NCBI RefSeq assembly: GCF_051622035.1
Contig: NC_135359.1
Location: 20,173,501 to 20,237,500 of the forward strand
Length of the DNA stretch: 64,000 nucleotides
Source of the DNA: Arctopsyche grandis
Taxonomy: Eukaryota > Arthropoda > Insecta > Trichoptera > Hydropsychidae
Direction: 5' to 3'
Shown: in pieces, positions 39,801 to 55,100 of the stretch
Numbering within the stretch: position 1 is the stretch's first letter
Layout: every line of letters begins with the position of its first letter
Program-made: the position numbers and the translations under genes
Notes under the pieces: model-generated
The model's input: only the letters and a program-made list of their open reading frames with translations
Databases searched by the model: none
What the model was told of the DNA's origin: nothing

Positions 39801-42800
39801 CATATTCCCATAACAATTACTGTGCCGATCGGCGACTATTGTTAACGATGGCCTTCCTTGCACAATGTTCACTCGGTCCATTGTAATTTTGTTGTTGATT
39901 GCTGAAATTTTGCTTTCGTGTGTTATTGTATTGAATCGGCATTAATTGCTTGCGATCAATTATTATTTTTAAAGCGGCCTGTAGTAGGGTCAACAGCGAC
40001 ACCCCTTCGCATCCAACTGCGCCCGAAGCCGCGGGGCGACTGATCGTTAGCAGAAGCCGATTTTCCCGACGTCGGTAAAGCAGGCTTCTGTTGCGCCACA
40101 GCTTGTGAAAATCGTCAACAGATGGCACTGCCAATTTGTGAACACATTTCCAAACATTTTCAGCTCGTCGCTATTGCGCTAATTCATAGATGAATGCCGG
40201 TACAATTCGTTTCCGATTTATTATACAGTAAATCTTCGAATGGAACAATGTTTGTTATGAAATAGGAGAATCAAAGTAGATTCTGATTAATTGTTATTAG
40301 ACAGTTGATTTATACTTCATTTTGTTTAATGTCATATTATATAATATATTTCAAAATAGTAATAATAATAATATTTTAGTCAGTATACCTTACCTTGAAA
40401 TAGTAAATATAGTATTTTTTTTCTATGAATGCCTTCATCCTTCAGACTTTCAGAGGTTGGCGATCACCTAGCTGAATTGATTTCGACTCTGTACTCTTCG
40501 GACCCACTCTTCATTTGCAAATATTTCGTAATCAATAATGTTTTTTTATCCATTTTTACTTGTTTGTAATAATTTAAAATTAATTCCAATATACATATAT
40601 ATGTATGTACTTACGTGGAAATACGTTTGGTAATTTTTCAACTATTAAAATCAATAAAAAAGATTGTTTTAAATAGTTTATGAAGAATTCGTATTTATTT
40701 TTATATGTTTGTTTTTGTTGTACAACATAATTTTGAAATCGAAAACTCATTGCAATTCATTTTCATTTTGACAATATATAAACACTTCAATAATCATTTT
40801 CCGACTGTCATATATGGACAATTTGTGATATAACGCGACGGCAACTTTGGTGTCTCGCTTGTACTTCATTTTCAAGATTTCAAACTTTCTAATTAATTTT
40901 CTATAGGACAGAGTTTTAAACTCGGTGATGGAGCGAAATTCAATCAAAAGAGTCTATTTTCGTGAAATTTGCTTGTATAATCTTTTCAAAATGTAATATA
41001 ACACGTGCTAAATTTCTGAGTAGGTATAGCAAAACTATTTTTGTTTCGTAGTTTACCATGTGAAATATGTATATCATATACAGTATATGTATTATATGTA
41101 TGTAGAAATTTGCGAATTCATCATTTATCATATTCATGGAAAGCTTTGTATATCGATATCTGATTATCATAATTTCACCGTATTTTTCTTTCGTGTTAGT
41201 GAAAAACGACGGAAATGTTAACGAACGGACACCGTATCAATTAATTAAACCGTTCCGTATCCTGTTTATATTAATTAATGGCATCTCTCAGAATCGTTGT
41301 CGAAAGTCCTAATTCAACTAACAATAAGTAAACACGTACCGAATTACCATTCCCGCATTGGGCATTTCAAAATTAGTCCCCCTTTTACCGGTATTTTTTT
41401 ACGTGCGTAGTTGATTTGTAACAACGTTTGTCGGATGACCTTTTTTATTTATTGCTGAAGCGTGAGGCAATTCAGCACTGGCTCTGAATTTGTGAACTAT
41501 CTATCGTATATTTTGAGGATATTGAGCGAGCATCAGGTTGTCAGTTTCTGGCGGCGGACCGAGGCCCGGTGTGTTTGTTATGCAAATCCTTTAATTCAAA
41601 ACAAGCCGTGTTTGGTTTCAGGATATTCTGTTTACATCCGACCGCTTCTTTTGCGTAATCGCCGGGACGTTGTGGTTTTAGCTACTTTGAAAAAAAAATT
41701 AAAATTTATTTTCAAACAAACATATTCGAAATTGAATTTTTCCTTTTGGTTTGCCTTGTATCGGAACTTGGCTTGGCGGTAATATTTTATCCGTTCCTGT
41801 GTGTTTTTCTCTCTCTTACTTTTCCACCTGTGTGCAAATGATTAATCGCCATTTTTGTTCTGATAAGGCATTTTTTTTTGTACACTTTTGTTAGCATATT
41901 CACCTTTAGTGTTGCTGGCTCGCTTGACGCGTTTCATGTCGCCGTGAGAGGGTAGTGAGAGCCTCTCGTCAGTTTTTCCCTGTTGTACTTTTTGCCCTTT
42001 CGGTTGCACCAGTGCTCTGGTCTAGAAGCCACCCATTTTAATGTTCTCGCTTTTTTTCACACCTCGTTTATTCGACTCTAGTACTAGGTGCGATTTTAGT
42101 CTTGGCATTTGGGATCTTTTCACACCAAGTGAACAAGCATTGAAAAATTTGTACTGAGATATATGTACTTATTATATATTTTAGTATTACCGAGGCAGCA
42201 TATTACTCACTGTAATTGTAGATACAAATGAGGCTTATGTCTAACTGTAAGGAGAAACGAAGGTTAAGATTAAAATGGATTGGTTAATATCTTTAAAAAT
42301 GATTTGAAGTAAGAAGAATAATAGTAAGAACACTCTCGGAAGTACGGCACGGCATACCTACAGTCCCTGACCAGAATATTACGCCACCCCTCTCGAGATG
42401 CGTTTGGGTAAATTTGTCACGGTCGTAAACAACTCATTATGGGAACTTTTGGCCTCATTTTTTTTGTGATCTTATCCTTAAATGCAACTCTATTCACTAG
42501 TAAAAAATATCGGTGGATTATCCCTCAAAAGGTCTTCAAAAACAAAAGAAAGATGTTTGAAATCGGTTTGCGTCTGAATTTTGTTCAATATTGACGTGCG
42601 TTTCCGATAAAATTATTCATTATTTTGTGAAAAGCACTGTGTTTTTTTCTCTTTTACTGCAACTTTATCATATTTCTAAGGTAAGTTGGTATTTAATATC
42701 TCGAAATTTTACTTTGTTTTATGATTTAAATTGCTCGTAAAACTTTTATTGGATTTTTTTAGATGGGTAGAAAATCAGATCTTTCTAAAGAAAAAATTGC

Positions 42801-45800
42801 AAGCATTACATAATTATTAAATACAGGAAAGTTTTCTTAAAACAAAATCGCGACAATGGAGGGTGTTAGTAGGGCGTCTATTAGAAAAATAAAACAAAAT
42901 CTGGAGACTGATTGCGACCCAACACTCAATCGGCGAGCTAATAGTGGTACTAAAAAAAAATTTGGCCCTCGTGTGTATCGAAAAATCGCCAGGCTTGTTT
43001 CCAAGAATCGATTTATTACAAAAAAAAATATTCAACAACAATTAAAGGACGAAAACGTGAAATATCTACGTCAACAATACGATGTCGTTTTGAAATTTAT
43101 TTTATTTTTAAATTTTATTTTCTCCATTCGGAAAAGTGCCTTTCTCAAAAAATATCAATAGTATGTTAGACGGTAAAAGTGTTAAATATATATCACAGTT
43201 TTTAACGCACAATACCTGGTATCCGACATATTTGATGAATGGAAAAAATTCAAAGGTAGCTTTATAATTTTCGTATAAAGAATACGCGTAAATGCTTTTA
43301 AAGGTGTTACGCAGTTAAATAGCCGTTTGTTGTTAAACATTATATCCCATTATGAAAATAGAACCGAAACATTCTAGGTATTATGTATTAAAGTTTTTCC
43401 TCCTACCATATTAAATGAGGCTTTAATTAATGGAAATCTTTTGAAATTACTATAAAGGCCCTTTACGGTTACGATATGTTGTGGGATAATTACAGTAATA
43501 CAGTATTAAACAACAAAATAACACTTCGAAAATTACTTTGATTGCAAAACCACCAGCTTGGAAATTTTGCATATTTGTTTCGGCTATCATACATACATAT
43601 TTAAATATACATATACCTACATATATGTATTAGGGATTCATTTATATTTGTCACTACCGATACTACCAAAAAAAAAAATTCCCAATACCGGTATCTATCG
43701 GCATTTGCTTATTTAAGCATTTTTTGCTATAAAATGTTATTAGTTACCAATAAAATATCAAAAGATTACGTGTAGGCTAATTGTCGGTAAATCATTAATT
43801 ATTTTGATAAATCACTTTCTTAATTACAAAAAAATGTGTCGAGTCCTTCTAATACGCGTGTACTTATATTAGCAAGTGTTATAAAAAGGTAAATAAATTT
43901 TTGCGTGCTCTTTGCTTTCAAGATTTTTTGTGCGGAAGGGATGGTTTTAGCTTTTAAATATGGGTACCATTTATCGGGCCGACAAATAAAAAGAATGCTC
44001 CTCTCTAAAATAGCTCGCACGACAGATTCGGTTTTCGCCCGGCAAATCAAACGTCAAATGCGTTGCCAGTAACAAAAATTAAATTTGAAAAAAATAAATA
44101 CAGACCCTAACAACCTAATCCCAAATGAATAGGGCCAACCCTAACTTAACCTAACCTAACCTAACCTAACCCTTAAATAAATAGGTGTTGGGTGCTAAGA
44201 TATTACGATTACCCAGTGAAAACTGGTTATGATTTCACTGAAACGTCAAACATTATTTTTGTTACTGGCAACTCGTTCGACGTTTGATGTGCCGGGCGAA
44301 CGCTGATTATGTCGTGCAAGCTATTTTAGAGATGTTAATTTTGACATTTGTTTAATCTATTTTACAGTCGTCCCAAAAATTTTATCCCTTTAAATATTAT
44401 AGTGTACATATGTACATATGTACAGTAAAATGCAGAGAAATCGCATCACTTTCAATTGTTCGATGTTTTCGATTTTTTTTTTAATTACATGAAGCTATAC
44501 ACAAGTTTTTTTGGTTTTATTATTTGATTTCAACTATTTAACATGTTTTACGATTAAAAAAGATTATTTATATTTTTAAATTAAGGTGAGAAAACATGCA
44601 AAATAGGGCATTTTTCTTATATGTATTTCAAATGTCTCTAGCTAAAATAATATTACAGTATATATTTTTCTATGAATTAAAATACATAGGCAATGGACAT
44701 ATGACAACAATAAATAGTAATATAATAATTACTAGACAATCGTCTTGCTTCTATGATGGGATGGTACCTGCCGGCGGGGACAATACGACTTTTTTTAGTA
44801 TGTCGTCCGAAATTTCTTCAAACCATACATTTTCAACAGTTTTTTTAACTCATAATTTGCCCCAGGGTGTTGTTTTTATTCCCTTTGCTTTATTATAATA
44901 GCCCATAAATATTCGATAGGTTGTAAGTCGGGCTATTGTCTGGTCATTTTTAATTACATGAAGCTAACTCGTGTATAGCTTCATGTAATTAAAAAAAAAT
45001 CGAAAACATCGAACAATGAAAGTGATGCGATTTCTCTGCATCTTACTGTATATATAAAAATAATTGTCAAGTGAAAAATAAACAAGTTTCTCCCAAAATT
45101 GGAAGGTTAAGGTTAATCTTGTTAAGTCAATTATAAATCAATTTATTTATTCGTAAATAGTTTATTATAAGTGCGATATTTTCGGCATACTTTAACTTCG
45201 ATTTTAATTTGATACACTAAGCGTCTCCTTTGAATAAAAGGTCAAAAAGGATAGTGAGTGCTGACTCATTCTTCGAATAATCTATAAAAACTAAGCGATA
45301 TAACGTTTTCTTCTAAATTCAAAACAATGCAACTAACATAAAGTTGAAATTATAATATGTCGGTACTACCGATAGTACCGAATGTCGAGTTTTGACCAAA
45401 ACCCGGCAGAACCGGTTACGGTAGTTCTCATTATTGGAATCTCTATACATTTTTAAGATGCTACTTATAGGCGAAACAACCATATAGGGATTAAGTCTAA
45501 TAACTTTTTCATCACGTAATGAACGTGATTACGTGAAAAATCGATCATTCGTCACCGTTGCAATGGCAACATCTTATTATTTAAGTTTTAACACGATAGT
45601 CGATTGACATGTGAAACCTAATAAATAATATTTATTATATATACGAATCTAAACCCAAGTGGAGCTGGGTTTTTTTTTTAATATTAAAGAGAGGTCGTGC
45701 AATACCCGACTATTTTTAAAACATATGTAGCTTTATATGTTACACTACGAGCATTTCCTTGGATTACACGCAGCCGTACGATTTGTCGGTATTTTATGTT

Positions 45801-46121
45801 TGCCGGTGTGATTGGACAAATTCCCACCCGCCGTAGTATTTTTACCGTTTGACGTATTTTATTATTTATCATCGTTTCGCCGGGATCTGCCATAAATCCT
45901 TTCGCGTGTTATCCACCAGACTCGGCGTCCTTTTTTCGCCTCGATCCCGAAATAAACGTCAATCATCGTACGAAGAGGCCTTATCATTCCGTAAGTTCTC
46001 CGCGAGATGGACCGCATCGATAACCCGTAAATTTGTCGCTTCACGCGATACGCTCTTTGTGTAGATATCATTTCCGTCGAGAAATATTTATTTAAATATG
46101 TATTAATTGTTTCGTGTGTAT

Positions 46122-46190
<69 letters not shown>

Positions 46191-49100
46191 GTAGTGTGTG
46201 ATCCGCTTTGGGATTGGATCCAGGCGCCTAAGCTTTATTTATGTCCTGCACGATCCCTTAACTCTTCGCGTCTAACTTTGTCTATCCTCCTTGCGGACCG
46301 ACGCCAAAATTTATGTTTACTCGTCATCAACTTTTTTGAGGAATGCGGTTTGCTCTGTGCTAAATCCACGCGTATTCTCTAAACCTCTATTCTAGAGAGA
46401 AAACCGACTGAAAACAATAACAAATTGCTATCACGTATGCGCTTGTTACTTTTCTGCCGTCGTTTGTTCGAAAACAAATTCTTTTCGGTAGGTGGGATTT
46501 TCCTCTCCCTCTTTCTCTTTTTGTGCCCGTTTTATGTATTAACTAGGGCTGTGGAATCGTTAAAAAAAATACGACTCTGATTTCAAGAATGTTGAATTGA
46601 TTTTTTTCCCACTGGGCTAATTTCTGAATATCCCTGTAAAAATATGTACATATGGTAAATGCACTATTTCGAACAAGGCGATCTCGCAAATGACACGACA
46701 CGGAATACGGAATATCTGGCACTCGAATTCTCGTTAGCGTGATGGTTCGCGTAACTGACTCTTGGTGGGTGGTTTTTTCAAGTGCCAGATATTCCGTTTT
46801 CGAGATTTTCGTGACGTGTGAGAAATCGCCTCGTGTGAAATTGTGACCGAGCTGATGATTTTGTATTATGTTGAATCATACTAGGTTAAAATAGATGAAA
46901 CTAAAAATGTACGCATTTACTTTTATTCATACGGAAACTGCACGTAAATAGCAGTACGAAAAGTATTCTTTGGTACATTATATATGGACACAATCATATG
47001 TTCCGTAATGTGTACGTGGCATAGACGTAACAGCAGTAGCCGACAAAATCTATTCACATTTTACAGTAGTACATGTCACCGAAACGTATTAAACAAAACC
47101 GTTTTCTTTGGCCTGTATGAAAATATTTACGCACGACGTGACGTGTACGTGTGTACTAACGAAAGTGCGTATGCGTATATGAATGTTCGGAAACGTCATA
47201 TTGAAACAATATTGATTCAATGACACGACATACGCAATATTGTGCCTTATCGTTTAATGCACATATGTATGTACCTATATGTTGGTACATATGGTTGGTT
47301 GGTGATTTTGCGTTGCACTTGGCCAAATCTTCTTTAATCGTGTGCTGCTGTATAGTATGCAGCAAGTTAAATGCAGCATTTTGGGACGATCCCATCAATT
47401 CTTTAATTTGATCTGACTTATGAGTAATAATAATATTAAGGCTGCTTAATTTATATACGAAGCAAGATAGCAAAAAAGCATGGTTGACAATAGTAGTTAT
47501 TGACAATAATGAACCATTTTTAGTGCCAAAAGCATCATCCCAATGCCGATCTTAGCTTATGAGATTCCATCATCTTGTTCGCCTTTCCTCTAGTGTTCTG
47601 GTGACTACCAGCTTCTCTAGACTCTTCACATCCTTACTGGCAGTATGGTCAAAGTAGGAAATAATCCTTTTCCTGCATGTTGTGGAGAGTTTCTGAATTT
47701 GTCAGCTCTTTGAGGATGGAGATGTTCGTGCGTTTTGCGGTTCATGTAATGCACAGCATCCGTCCCAGCACCTCATTTCGAAGGCTTCTAACATTCATAT
47801 ATGTACATATATGTGCATACATTATTGAGGAAAAATAGAAATAAATCAGAGTCCGAGTCTTTTTAACGATTCCGCCTCTCACTCCACAGACCTACATTAA
47901 TTAACGTGGTTTGAAAAAAATAGGTTTTCCTAAGGTTGTGATTTCTTCAAAAATTTGAATTAGTATGAATTTAATATACCCATGTATTTTATATGCACAG
48001 TTTGATTAGATGATGAAGGAAACGTTGGATTGTTATTCGAAGCTCGATTTTACGATACGTTGATAGATAGCGCTCTCGATAATTATTCTCATCAATCAAA
48101 TGCGTTTGGATATTTACTAAACGTGTCAGATTCGACGGCAATCATTCAATTTTCATCCGTAATCTGAAAGTGCCGTTCGTGATCTATTATACCGCTTTCC
48201 TATTTATGTTGACGATCGAAACTCTGCCAGACTTGCCTGGGTGTAAAAAAATGCGGTTGCGATTCGATTAATAAAGTAATTAATTTGCCATTTCCACATT
48301 ACAATCTACTAGAAAGTGTTCCAATACGTAAAACCGAATGATGCAACGAGCTTGATGGAATTGTGTCGAATTTCATCAAATGTGGTTGTGCATTTTTATA
48401 CGAATGGAAATTATTCCGTTTCCTTTTCCCATCTTTTCCATGCGATTTTTTTATGTAACATGTTGCGTAGGCTTTCAACACAAAACATTCAATCTTCTTT
48501 GTATCCTTCCTTATCCTTTTCCTCATCGCTTGCATACACATAGGTACATATTTTTCGTGAGTGTTTCTTATCTATTTATCGCTCCGCCGACACGTCTCCT
48601 TTACATAAAAATCTTCCATTTTCTTATTTTTCAACTCTAAGTTTCATTTTGAAGATTTATATTGCCTTTTTTTGTGGCGTGCAATTTAGAAGCCACACCC
48701 CGGACACATTTCATATTACGCATTACCATATTCTAGTGTGGTTCTATAAAGTGGACATATTGCGTACTCGTTACAATTAGTCCCTTTTTATGAAAATTAC
48801 TGAGGAAGGCTTAAAATTTGAAACGAATTTGTCCTGTATAAGCGCGTTAAGGATTAGCGGTGGAGGCTTTTGTGTCCTGTCGAGCCTTTTCGCCCTTTTT
48901 GGTCGGGTTTTGTGCCCTCCGCGTCGTACGGAAGCCCTAAAGGAAAAACCATTTTTCATTTTGCACTTCCTCGCTTCCTCGGTGGTAACTCCATTCTTAT
49001 TGTTTTTCACTGTCGGCTTTTTCATGTTCGTTATTCATGGCGGTAACACTTTTACACTTCAAAGTTCATTCGTCTATAGGCACATAATGTGTACATATTT

Positions 49101-52100
49101 TTTTGCATTCGCCCTTTTTCGTGCGATTTTCCACTGTAAAGTTTCGTTAACTTTTGCATTATAATCTCGAATTTCGCGTTTCGTTTCTCTTGTCGGTACG
49201 CTTGCGTCAATTTTTTCGCGAATTACGTGCTTTTAAGAGTTCGAAAGCATTTGCATAAAATTCGAATTTATTCGGGGGTGAAATCTAAATAACTTGCAAG
49301 TCACACGAAAAAGCCTTTCTCGCTCGTTTGTAATATATGAGGCAAATATCAAATTAGCATAATTTTTTTCGTCATTCAATTGTCACCTGTTAAGTATTGT
49401 TTTATGACGATTTATGGGTCTGAAAATATACTTTCGTAGTCATGCAACATTTTTCGTTTTTCATCAATTATTATTGAAAATAAATTTTCTTCTATAATAT
49501 AAAGGGTCGGTTTATCATAAACGAGCTTCTTTTGTGCTGTTTTTTTCCCGACATTTGACCATATTGATACAATTCATTCCAGTTTTTCACCTTCATTGAT
49601 ATACGGTTTTTTATTTTTTGGGCTTAGAAGGTTTCGCAGTTTTTCCTTTCCACTTTTTCCTTTTTTGCGACAAAACTTATTCTCAATTTAGTTGTCCTAA
49701 ATATTTCCTCGTTCAATAGAAAGTGTTAAAGAAAATACACACGTATACGAGTATGTGGCGTCGTCAGAATGTATTATTTCGGGTATATACGCCAGTGGGT
49801 TTCTCTGTCTCTAAATATGCAAATTTATTCTTTGAGAATCACCCCACCAAAAATGTATTTATTTGACGTCAATTTCATAGTAGGTTTTTTTTTTATTATT
49901 TATTGTTGGAGCGTCCTCAATTTATTACCCCAGGGAATACGGTTTACGTCAGCGAATGTTTTCCTCTATTACCTATGTGTTGTTTTTATTTTCACTGAAA
50001 TTTCCATTTGTGTTATCTTCTCAACTTTTCTAAGGTGAAAAAAAAACTCAAATTGATGTTAACCTGAAGTTTGTTCTTTGTAATTTTTACATCAAACGTA
50101 CCGTAGCAAAAGCTATCAGTACGTAGCGTAACTTTTTAAATTTAACGCCAGTATATGTACTGTTGTATAATGAACATTATATATGTATTATACAAGTTAT
50201 TTAAAATAATAAGTGTGAACTCAATCATCGAAGTAATCTTCAATTAAAATTAATTGTTAGCTTTTAGTTTCATCTAATAAACAGAGCGTCCACTTTATCC
50301 AGTGGGTATCGTGTTTGTTATTTTTCTTCGAAGTTACGATAACAACGCTATAGTGTTAACGCTAATGTCTCGACCAATAAAAAAGATGTAATACAGGTGT
50401 ATGATTCGTATCCAGGTAACTCAGCGGTTATGAGGAGTGTCAGAGAGGTTTTGAGTTAAGGGTGAGTAGTATGGGTCAGGGAGACTCCTGCTTAGGGGAT
50501 GTGGTCCGTCATGCGCGCTGGGGGCTCCAATTTCAACCTTAACAGTAGTCTACGTTTGCCCACCCCGGGGCCAGGGCGCTTCGCCCCTTATCCACCTTCC
50601 TTTCGCGCAACTAGTCCTTCCACGTACATTACGGTCGGCTTTATTAATAACTAACAAGGACCTACATGGAACTTTTCTTCTTGGAATTCTCGCGAGAATA
50701 TCCTCCAATCTAGTACTTTCACCCTAATCCGAAGATAATTTATAAGGGGTGATGAGGAAATGAGCCCATCCAAACTTTTATTTATTCAGTTTGAAACTTT
50801 TCGTGTTTAAAAAGTAATTCGGGCGATGATTTATGAGTGATTTTTTATTTATTATTCGCTATCGCGTCGAAATATCTGTTTTTTCTTTTTACGTAATGTT
50901 AACAGCAAAACTGCACGGTTGATATATTGATCATTTGCTGTATTTATGGATGTTCTATGTATAATATTGAAATATCAACATCGATTCGAATCTCGTATTT
51001 GCGTTCTGCTTGTTTCAGCATCGCGTGCGAGATACGAATTTTCCTCTTATCGCCAAACAAAATCTGAACCGACCGTTCGGCTTACCGTGATTCCATTTTT
51101 TTTCTAACCACCCAACACATAGTGCTAATTCGAATAACAATCGTATATAAATTATGCAAGAGACGTATAATTGCCGTTTCAATTATACGTCTTTGAGTTG
51201 TGCCATACATTTAAAGAGACAGTGATACGAAACTTTCTAGGATGTTTTTACACGTGGGAATGACTGCCGTCAATAACAATAATGGCGAAAATCCTCCTAG
51301 ACCTACAGCACCCAATTTTCGGCAAATCACAATCAGATGCAATGGCTCTATTCGCGGTCGTGTACGACGAGAGTTAACCCAAAGAATCGCCAGCATCTCA
51401 AATGGAAACGAACCCGATAGAGTTGAAAATATCCGCAATGGCGAATTACCTCAACCTCCGAGCAACCCTCATCCTGTAGTGTCAAATAATAACGAGCCGG
51501 TCAATATCGTCCTGCTTACAAATCCTGCGGCAAATTTACAATCGAATAGTAACAACAACAATAATAACAATGGCTATCGCTTATTGTCCGCACAAGGAAT
51601 GGAGACGCTTCAGATATTTTTGCGCGAACATGGAAACGAATGTATTAAACAATTTGTTCAGGTAACTTTACCCATTAACAAACCCACAGTATGTTAAGTA
51701 TGTACATATGAAACGTGAAGGGTAACATGGAAATGTCAGAGTGAACATCGAACAGGGCCTGCTCATGTTATAGGATCCTTTTATATATATATGTATTGGC
51801 GAAATAGTTTTTGATTCCGAGTTTCGCTAACCTAGTTAGTCTAGTTTAGGGTTTCCGAATCGAATATCTGTCCATCTATTGGAATATTCGATGAAATTGG
51901 TTACGTGTATAACATTAATATTCCTTTCATTCATCTACTTTAAATAATCAGCGGCTACTTAAAACCTTTCATCATCATTCACAACCATTTTCCATCCACT
52001 GCTTGATGCAAGTCTCTCCAACACGCTTCCGTTCGTCTCTGTTTTGAGCAACTTTTATTCATCCTCATCCCACACTTTTTTCTGATTTCATCCACCCATC

Positions 52101-55100
52101 ATCCCTGTGGCCTTTCTTGTACTCTTTTACAATCTCTCGGGTACCATTCGAGCACTTCTTTCGTCCATTTATGATGGAATAATAGTTTTCCTTCGAAACC
52201 AGGTCTGCTGCTAGATGAAAATTAATGTTAAATCGGACTCGAACACCAGCTAATCGTGACTTGCGCGGTGACGTAATTATGTGAGTCGTTGTATTTGAAA
52301 GTGGCGGAAATCCAATTTTCAGTTCCAAAAACACTATTTCTGACTTATTCACAAATTGCTATCACTTATTTTAATTCGATATGTCCAGAATCTCGGAAAA
52401 GCAGAATAAATATATTACAGGCCACCAATATTTTTAAATATTGTTAAACGTAAAACATTATATTTAATATTTTGTTAGATATTTCTTGAAATGAAGAAAA
52501 GTGGACATCAAATATAACAGCTCACATGTGTCCATATTAATTGCATTTGTGACACAACTGAAGCAATAACATTGTTTGTAAAATTCAGTCGTCATTAGAT
52601 CAGTTGGAGGCACAAGTCAGATTTATCATTTGTTTTCTATAATGACAGCTCTAGGAACGGGCCTGTCATAGCTGTGAATATAATAGAATGATACCTCGAC
52701 AGCTTCGAGTCATGCATTTTTAACGTTGTATTTCCAAATGTATTTTCGAATTGATAAAAATTTTATTTCAATCAAGATTTTCGTTGAAGCTATTCGAAAC
52801 CAAAATCGGCAAATCAATGATTGAAGGTTAATTTTGTATCATTGTAAGTTAGGTATTGTCCAATTAGATTTCTGTATACTTTTCACCGCCGAACTTCGTC
52901 GGATTTTCGTACGCCAATCCATACTTTTAAAAGCTAACCCGTTTAAGTTATTAACCCGCGTCGGAAGTTTTAATTACGATAAACCTTTGAAAAGTTCGCT
53001 GAGATATCAAAACCCTAAAGCAAACTCACGGTCCCCGTCTCTCTCATTACTCGGTGGAGTTTTCTTTCGAGTTCTCGTGAAAAAATCTGAATAATGGTTG
53101 TTGATAAAATTTATCGCCCTCCAGATTAGGACAAATTTAACTATTAAATCTTAGTTGCGATACCGAAACCGAACAACCGGGAACCGAGTAACGCAAACGT
53201 ATGAACCCCCATAGAAACTCGGCAATAACTTCTGAGTAGTCGAGTTTCGCCGTATATATTTACAGCGGTATCGCAGCCGAGATCGTCGTTACGGCGATTG
53301 AAAGTGGTCTGATTGAATTGTCGAAATCGGAGAATATATTTGGACGATCGACTTGGAACAGAACGTACAAAATACACATATAATAATGCGTATTATTTAT
53401 TCGTATCACGTTTATGGGCAATTTTATAGCTGTTCTTTCTATCCCCTAATCTTGGAGCCATTACCGCCCCGCTGTGGTGCGAATGGCTCGAGTCATTCAT
53501 CGTTTTTCTTTTTACAACCAAACTGATTCTTTTCACCGTTAGTTAGCACTTTCGTCGTATACGGTGGTTCCCTTTTCTTTTTTTTTTAAGCTTAATTAAA
53601 GAATTTCGATAATTTTCTTATGCCCTGGGGGTGGCTTTATTCGTGAAGAAATTTCGTCATGTTTGACTCTCCTTTGGCTTTTCTTTTCGACAGTGGCCAT
53701 TAACGATTTTGCGCGTCTAAAGAGCTTTTTTCCGCTTGTATGTTTCGCAGTAAACAATGGACTAACCGAGATTACGCCCGCTAATGGATCCCCGTGCTCC
53801 CGCAGGATATCGAGTGTCTGTCATTGCGCGTATATTATTAATTGGATCTGCTGTGTGGTTCAACAGTGTGTTCTTTGTGTTTTAAAATATGTATGTGTAT
53901 ATATTTACAAGTCGTTATGATTTCAAATTAATAAAAAACGATGACGTGCCCCATTCGATCATTTTTTCCATCATATTTTTTCATCTTCATTTTTGTTATT
54001 CATATTTAAAAATTATAATTTAAATTTGATTGTTTCAGGAATTTGCCACGCTCACCAAAGAACTCAATGTTGTTCGAGAAAAACTTGTGGAGCGGGATGA
54101 AGAAATTTCAGAACTTAAAGCTGAGAGAAATAACACTAGGGTATTATTTTATACTTTCATTATTTTTCTTTAATCGGGAATATACATATTTTTATTTTTG
54201 TTAAACGATGAAAGGGAGGCCTTTATTTCCAGAAAAAATATTGGCTTATCTTTAAATGCATAAAATGGATCAAGACCGATTAATCAGTTAGATAACGGTT
54301 TTTGTAAAAATTTATACAATTATTGAAGGATTCGTTATTTTCATTTGTTTATTTGTTTTGCATGAAATTAATCTAATCATTAGAAGAGATTTTTTAATCA
54401 AAATTGAAAAAAAATTATTTTTAAATTAAAAATTATCATATGTATGAAAATGTGAAATTTTGGAATTTTTGCTTTCAGTTACTTCTGGAACATCTCGAAT
54501 GTTTAGTGTCAAGACATGAACGTTCTTTGCGTATGACTGTGGTTAAGAGGCAAACTGCTCAACAATCAGGAGTATCTTCTGAAGTTGAAGTACTTAAAGC
54601 ACTTAAAAGCTTGTTTGAACATCACAAAGCTCTCGATGAAAAGGTGATGAGTGTATTTAATAACGAGTGAATATTTTTTATCAAATAATAAAAGGTTAAA
54701 ATAACACGAAACGTAAACATTGACAGGTAAGAGAGCGGTTGCGAGTTGCCTTGGAAAGAAATACAACTTTGGAAGAAGAATTAGCTCACTCTAGGGAAGA
54801 GGTATGTAAACTTTTATTCCTAAGAATCAAAAAAGCAAATACTTTTCCACAATTTTAAATATTATTTAAGTAAATAATTTTTAAATTGTCACATTTTTAA
54901 CAGTTTGCGTAATTTTTTGTTGAAATAGTTACAACAGTACAAATTAGGGGGTGCTGTACCAAATAGTCTACAAGATGGGGGTGATCATAGTAGTGAAGGA
55001 TTATCTCCAAGACCTAAGGAAAATGGGCAATTGAGTAGTAATTCTACAACAGATGCGAATGGTGAACATCAAATGATCAAGGTATATAATAAATTAAAAA

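Larger units (their letters stand above)
32852..42360. other. Liprin-alpha intron 1, second part
   Basis: AT-rich intron with a GC-rich patch at 32880-33200, several MITEs (33708, 33926, 35816, 37215), a SINE (34655-35093), a nested repeat stack (36732-38046) and (GT)n at about 38397-38422. No convincing exons were seen. Confidence 0.6.
43629..45448. repeat. Possible outer inverted-repeat element around two nested insertions
   Basis: The left part (TAGGGATTC...CACTACCGATACTACC) and right part (GGTACTACCGATAGTACC...GGAATCTCTA) look like opposite ends of one older element. It would contain the TTAGG-bearing MITE (44002) and the Tc1 element (44423). No target duplication is clear. Confidence 0.3.
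45051..51241. other. Liprin-alpha intron 1, third part
   Basis: AT-rich intron. It holds an (AT)n run (46126-46184), a foldback MITE (46654-46848), MITE and LINE relics (47478-47795) and two degenerate GGAGTC-type ends (46549, 47848-47890). Near 50390-50640 is a GC-richer stretch of unknown nature. No exon recognised before 51242. Confidence 0.5.

Noticed and set aside
39817-40134. 105-residue frame on the minus strand in intron 1
   Set aside because: Composition looks protein-like in part, but no family, splice context or conservation could be seen; left uncalled.
45684-46071. Overlapping frames of about 70 residues near 45.9 kb
   Set aside because: Arg/Thr-rich frames on both strands in a locally GC-richer patch with no motif; treated as chance.
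49769-50038. 89-residue hydrophobic frame
   Set aside because: Phe/Ile/Leu content follows from T-rich DNA; no start context, splice signals or family.
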